From the NCBI GenBank assembly GCA_046704565.1, contig JBJKRP010000314.1:1-9493 (forward strand): DNA of 9,493 nt, in the 5' to 3' direction. Source of the stretch: FEN-1297 sp046704565. Lineage in GTDB: Bacteria > Bacteroidota > Ignavibacteria > Ignavibacteriales > Ignavibacteriaceae. A program made the translations under genes and the position numbers. Positions 6,997-9,493 of the stretch are shown here, piece after piece; position 1 is the stretch's first letter; every line of letters starts with the position of its first letter. The notes below the pieces were generated by a model. It saw only the letters and a list, made by a program, of their open reading frames with translations, had not been told where the DNA came from and searched no databases.

Positions 6997-8481
6997 ATGG
7001 GAAAAAGCCGCGGTATAAAAATATTAGTTGTAGATGATGAGAAAGGTCTCCGCACCGGCACTAAACGGCTGCTCGAAAGCGAAGGCTATCTAGTTGAGTG
7101 TTCCGAAAATGGAACCGATGCAATTAAAGCCGGTACCTCGGAAGTATTCGACCTCGCAATAATCGATCTAAAGATGCCGGACGTTGACGGCATAAATGTA
7201 ATGAAGGAAATTTTAAAAGTTCATCCGGATACCGTTTGCCTTATTGCGACGGCGTATGCAAGTTATGAGACCGCGATTGAGTCTACAAAGTACGGCGCAT
7301 TCAGCTATATACCTAAGCCGTTCGACCCGGATGAGCTTCTTCATCAATTGAACCAGGCATATAAAAGGCGCGAGCTTCTTCTTGAAAAAGAAAAATGGAT
7401 AAAAGAAAGAGAAGAGAGGCTCCTTGAAGTTGCATTTGAAAAAACAAGGCTGAACACAATAATAAATTCAATAAGCGACGGGCTGCTTGTTGTAAATAAA
7501 AACGGCGAGGCTGTCCTGTTCAACCCGAGCGCAATGAAGTTACTTAACCTTGAAAGTCTTGCTGTTGAAGAAAAGGTAATAGACAAGCTTCATCCTGCAA
7601 TAGCAGAACTAATTAACAAGTTTCTCCGCGGCAAGTCCTGCGAGAAAAAATCTTATTCAACTCAGATTGAATCTGAGCCGGAGGGAGAGCTGTTTGTCGA
7701 GGCTACTTCATCACCTGTGCCGCATCCGGATGGAACGTTAGCCGGCGTAGTGGTAGTATTGAAAGATATTACAGAGCTTAAGAAAATTGAATTGTTGAAG
7801 TCGCAGTTCGTTTCAATGGTGTCTCATGAGCTTAAAGCGCCGATAGCTGCTGTTTACGGATACTTAAAACTATTTTCCGACACGACAATTAAACTATCGG
7901 AAAATCAAAAACAAAATTACATTAACCGTTCTCAGGTGCGTCTGGATGGGCTTCTTAAGATGGTGAACGACCTGCTTGATATTTCCAGGATGGAAATGAA
8001 AACCGTTAACCGCGAGATAAAGGAAATTGATTTGTGTGAAATCATTAACTCAATCAGCGAGCTTTACCAAATTGAAATAAAACAGAAACGCCTCACGCTT
8101 AATATAAACTATCAAAACCGGACACGTTCACTACTGGCAGATAAAGAAGAGATAAGCCGCTTAATTACCAACTTACTGACTAACGCCATTAAATATAACC
8201 GCACCGGCGGTGTTATTGATATTGCTGTTTCTTCTGCAGGCGCGTATGTAATTATCGAAGTAAAAGACTCGGGAATTGGAATGAAGCCGGAAGAAAAGTC
8301 GAAGCTGTTTACGGAATTTTTCAGAGCGAAAAACGAATGTACGAAAAATATCAGCGGTACAGGATTAGGTTTATCGATTGTAAAAAGGATTGTCGATTCA
8401 TATTCGGGCAAGATTGAAGTGCAGAGCGAATATGGTTCAGGAACTGCTATTAAAGTTTTTTTGCCCGTGGGCAAAGAGTAA
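6997..8481 (+). CDS. Receiver-PAS-histidine kinase hybrid
   Basis: This 494-residue cytosolic signalling protein has no transmembrane segment. An N-terminal receiver spans about 7-125: Asp13/Asp14, phospho-acceptor Asp57 in IIDLKMPDVDG, Thr85, Lys107-Pro108. It closely resembles NtrC-type receivers. A charged helical linker (125-150) leads to a PAS domain (about 151-260, IINSISDGLLVV), then HisKA with His277 in MVSHELKAPI. The HATPase has N-box Asn392/Asn396, DSGIGM (424-429), an F-box (438-443) and GTGLGLSIVKR (454-464). The N-terminal receiver suggests that phosphorylation by another kinase, plausibly the hydrogenase-like kinase upstream, gates its own kinase activity. The PAS pocket may add a second signal; no cofactor-binding residue is recognisable. 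The start has AGGA at 6987-6990, six nt before the ATG. It is 53 nt downstream of the receiver gene and probably cotranscribed. A likely terminator follows the stop. Confidence 0.92.
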   Translation: MGKSRGIKILVVDDEKGLRTGTKRLLESEGYLVECSENGTDAIKAGTSEVFDLAIIDLKMPDVDGINVMKEILKVHPDTVCLIATAYASYETAIESTKYGAFSYIPKPFDPDELLHQLNQAYKRRELLLEKEKWIKEREERLLEVAFEKTRLNTIINSISDGLLVVNKNGEAVLFNPSAMKLLNLESLAVEEKVIDKLHPAIAELINKFLRGKSCEKKSYSTQIESEPEGELFVEATSSPVPHPDGTLAGVVVVLKDITELKKIELLKSQFVSMVSHELKAPIAAVYGYLKLFSDTTIKLSENQKQNYINRSQVRLDGLLKMVNDLLDISRMEMKTVNREIKEIDLCEIINSISELYQIEIKQKRLTLNINYQNRTRSLLADKEEISRLITNLLTNAIKYNRTGGVIDIAVSSAGAYVIIEVKDSGIGMKPEEKSKLFTEFFRAKNECTKNISGTGLGLSIVKRIVDSYSGKIEVQSEYGSGTAIKVFLPVGKE

Positions 8482-8490
8482 TACTAATAG

Positions 8491-8550
8491 CGCAAAGCTG
8501 AACGACGCAATGCTTAGCACGTTGCGCTCTGCGATGGTTCTTTTTTCTTT
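8491..8550 (+). terminator. Probable Rho-independent terminator after the hybrid kinase
   Basis: CGCAAAGC (8491-8498) pairs with GCTCTGCG (8526-8533) with one mismatch. Inside it, GCAATGC (8507-8513) pairs with GCA (8517-8519) plus TTGC (8522-8525) around a TTA loop, with a two-base bulge at 8520-8521. Four nt after the stem comes the T-rich tract at 8538-8550, including six consecutive T. Together this is a reasonable intrinsic terminator, though the 5' side carries an eight-base bulge. An alternative pairing, AGCGCAA (8489-8495) with TTGCGCT (8522-8528), competes for the same strand. Confidence 0.5.
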
Positions 8551-8554
8551 CAAA

Positions 8555-8615
8555 TTGAATTTGGTTTTGAAAATAAAATTACAGACATAAAATATTTCTT
8601 CAATTAAAAACGAGG
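8555..8615 (+). promoter_or_regulatory. Candidate promoter and RBS of the second transcription unit
   Basis: If the preceding hairpin terminates transcription, the receiver gene at 8622 needs its own promoter in this AT-rich stretch. TTGAAA (8567-8572) and TAAAAT (8588-8593) are a candidate -35/-10 pair with a short 15-nt spacer. Alternatively, TTTG (8566-8569) with AATATTTC (8591-8598), 21 nt apart, partly fits the Bacteroidota TTTG / TAnnTTTG pattern. Neither is a strong match. The ribosome-binding site is clearer: GAGG at 8612-8615, six nt before the ATG. Confidence 0.28.
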
Positions 8616-8621
8616 CACGGC

Positions 8622-9002
8622 ATGACAAAAATAGCAATAATCGACGATGACCCCGACATTCTGGACGCAAGCGGTCTGGTCTTAATGTCAAGAGGGTATG
8701 AAGTTGTAACTGCGGCAAATCCGGAAGACGGTTACAAAATCGTTAAAGAAAATTCCCCGGACTTAATCATTCTTGACGTAATGATGAATGAGCCGGATGA
8801 CGGATTTTTCCTCGCGCAGAAATTCAGGCGTGATAAAATTTTAACCCCGATATTAATGTACACTTCAATTTCTAAAGCGTCCGGGATGAACTACGGAGTT
8901 AACGAACTCGTTCCGGTTGATGAATTTGTTGAGAAGCCGATCTCTCCGGAACAATTGATTGAGAAGGTGGAGAAGCTTCTAAAGAGAAAGGAGACAAAGT
9001 AA
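8622..9002 (+). CDS. Stand-alone response regulator receiver (second copy)
   Basis: This 126-residue single receiver has Asp8-Asp9-Asp10, phospho-acceptor Asp52 in ILDVMM, Thr81 and Lys105-Pro106, and no output domain. It shares with the receiver at 6533 the pattern D-x-M-M-x4-D-x-G-F after the phospho-Asp and an altered alpha4 region (24 residues from Thr to Lys), so the two look like paralogues. It overlaps the next gene by one base (TAATG at 9000-9004). That ties it to the NuoE-like gene rather than to the kinase operon upstream, from which it is separated by 140 nt and a probable terminator. This suggests it governs or reports on the second redox module, either by protein contact or as a phosphate sink. 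The cognate kinase is not certain; both kinases upstream are candidates. Confidence 0.9.
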   Translation: MTKIAIIDDDPDILDASGLVLMSRGYEVVTAANPEDGYKIVKENSPDLIILDVMMNEPDDGFFLAQKFRRDKILTPILMYTSISKASGMNYGVNELVPVDEFVEKPISPEQLIEKVEKLLKRKETK

Positions 9003-9475
9003 TGTTGGAGTATGAAAAAAATTCTCTTTCGGAAGAGATAGAGAATTTAGTTAAGCGTTACGGAAACGGCAGACCTGCACTTCTGCAAATACTTCAAGCG
9101 ATTCAAAGAAAGCACAAGTATGTTTCCGATTTTGCGCAGCAGGAGGTAGCCCGGCTGCTTAACATTCATCCGGTAGAAGTCTACAGCGTTATTTCATTTT
9201 ACTCATTCCTTTGTTCGCAGCCTAAAGGAAGGAACATTGTACGTCTCTGCCGGACTATTTCATGCGCTATGGCTGGGAAGGAAATAATTGAATCTGCCGT
9301 TAAGCGGGAGCTTGGAATTGATTTCGGCGAAACTACCAACGACGGCAGAATAACCTTGGAGTTAACGAATTGTCTCGGTATGTGCGATCAGGGTCCGGCG
9401 ATGCTTGTTAACGAAAAGGTTTATACGCATCTGAATCCCGAAACAGCAGTAAATATTCTTAATGAAGTGAGGTGA
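9002..9475 (+). CDS. Second NuoE-like [2Fe-2S] subunit
   Basis: This 157-residue NuoE-family protein has the four cluster cysteines: Cys83-x4-Cys88 in LCRTISC and Cys124-x3-Cys128 in NCLGMC. YSVISFYSFL (61-70) matches the helix conserved before the cluster. It is clearly divergent from the first NuoE-like protein: its first motif reads CRTISCAMAGKEI, nearer the complex I form (C-x4-C-x-x-x-G), whereas the first has CRGTACHV. It therefore probably serves a different partner. AAGGAG at 8988-8993 lies eight nt before the ATG, and the start overlaps the receiver gene's stop by one base. A new gene begins eight bases after its stop, as expected for a nuoE-nuoF pair. It may belong to a second NADH-linked hydrogenase or to another NADH-oxidising complex; the window ends too soon to say. 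Confidence 0.92.
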   Translation: MLEYEKNSLSEEIENLVKRYGNGRPALLQILQAIQRKHKYVSDFAQQEVARLLNIHPVEVYSVISFYSFLCSQPKGRNIVRLCRTISCAMAGKEIIESAVKRELGIDFGETTNDGRITLELTNCLGMCDQGPAMLVNEKVYTHLNPETAVNILNEVR

Positions 9476-9482
9476 AGCTGCT

Positions 9483-9493
9483 ATGAATATTAA
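9483..9493 (+). CDS. Start of a further gene, probably NuoF-like (truncated by window end)
   Basis: An ATG at 9483 is preceded by GAGGTGA at 9469-9475, seven nt upstream and overlapping the stop of the NuoE-like gene. Only three codons (Met-Asn-Ile) and two further bases are present, so identity cannot be read. A NuoF-like flavoprotein is the expectation because NuoE-like genes are usually followed by one. Confidence 0.5.

Noticed and set aside
8390..8590. 66-codon plus-strand frame running from the hybrid kinase into the intergenic region
   Set aside because: It overlaps the kinase G2 box region in another frame, runs through the probable terminator, and has no recognisable domain or ribosome-binding site.

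Overview
The window is a hydrogen-metabolism locus from an anaerobic or facultatively fermentative bacterium. All eight complete genes are on the + strand and almost nothing else is present. The DNA is somewhat AT-rich, the proteins are rich in Lys, Ile and Asn, and most starts have a purine-rich Shine-Dalgarno sequence. Gene content and style would fit an anaerobe of the Bacteroidota/Ignavibacteriota/Chlorobi area, but nothing here fixes the taxon and that placement is a weak inference. There are no tRNAs, rRNAs, insertion sequences or CRISPR arrays.

Layout. Positions 1-175 are a non-coding leader. Positions 176-4398 hold a compact hydC-hydB-hydA set: a NuoE-like [2Fe-2S] subunit, a NuoF-like flavin/NADH subunit and an [FeFe]-hydrogenase catalytic subunit. 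Together they look like a soluble trimeric, NAD-linked and possibly electron-bifurcating (group A3-type) hydrogenase. Positions 4435-8481 are regulatory: a histidine kinase whose sensor half is a degenerate hydrogenase domain with three additional Fe-S motifs, a stand-alone receiver, and a receiver-PAS-kinase hybrid. A probable terminator hairpin follows at 8491-8550. A second unit then begins with another stand-alone receiver (8622-9002). It continues with a second, divergent NuoE-like subunit (9002-9475) and the first codons of another gene (from 9483) that is probably NuoF-like.

How the parts fit. HydC and HydB would move electrons between NAD(H) and the Fe-S chain of HydA, which makes or oxidises H2. 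The kinase at 4435 keeps cysteines at the hydrogenase active-site positions but lacks the proton-relay cysteine, has a shortened third motif and lacks the catalytic C-terminal region. It is best read as a soluble H2/redox sensor derived from a hydrogenase. Its signal can pass to three receivers encoded nearby, none of which has a DNA-binding output domain. The output must therefore be by protein contact or through an unlinked regulator.

Most worth a second look: the hydrogenase-derived kinase and its output-less relay; the eight-cysteine N-terminal extension on HydB; the 21-nt gap with a perfect palindrome between Shine-Dalgarno and start of the sensor kinase; and the second NuoE-led module placed behind a terminator and its own receiver gene.
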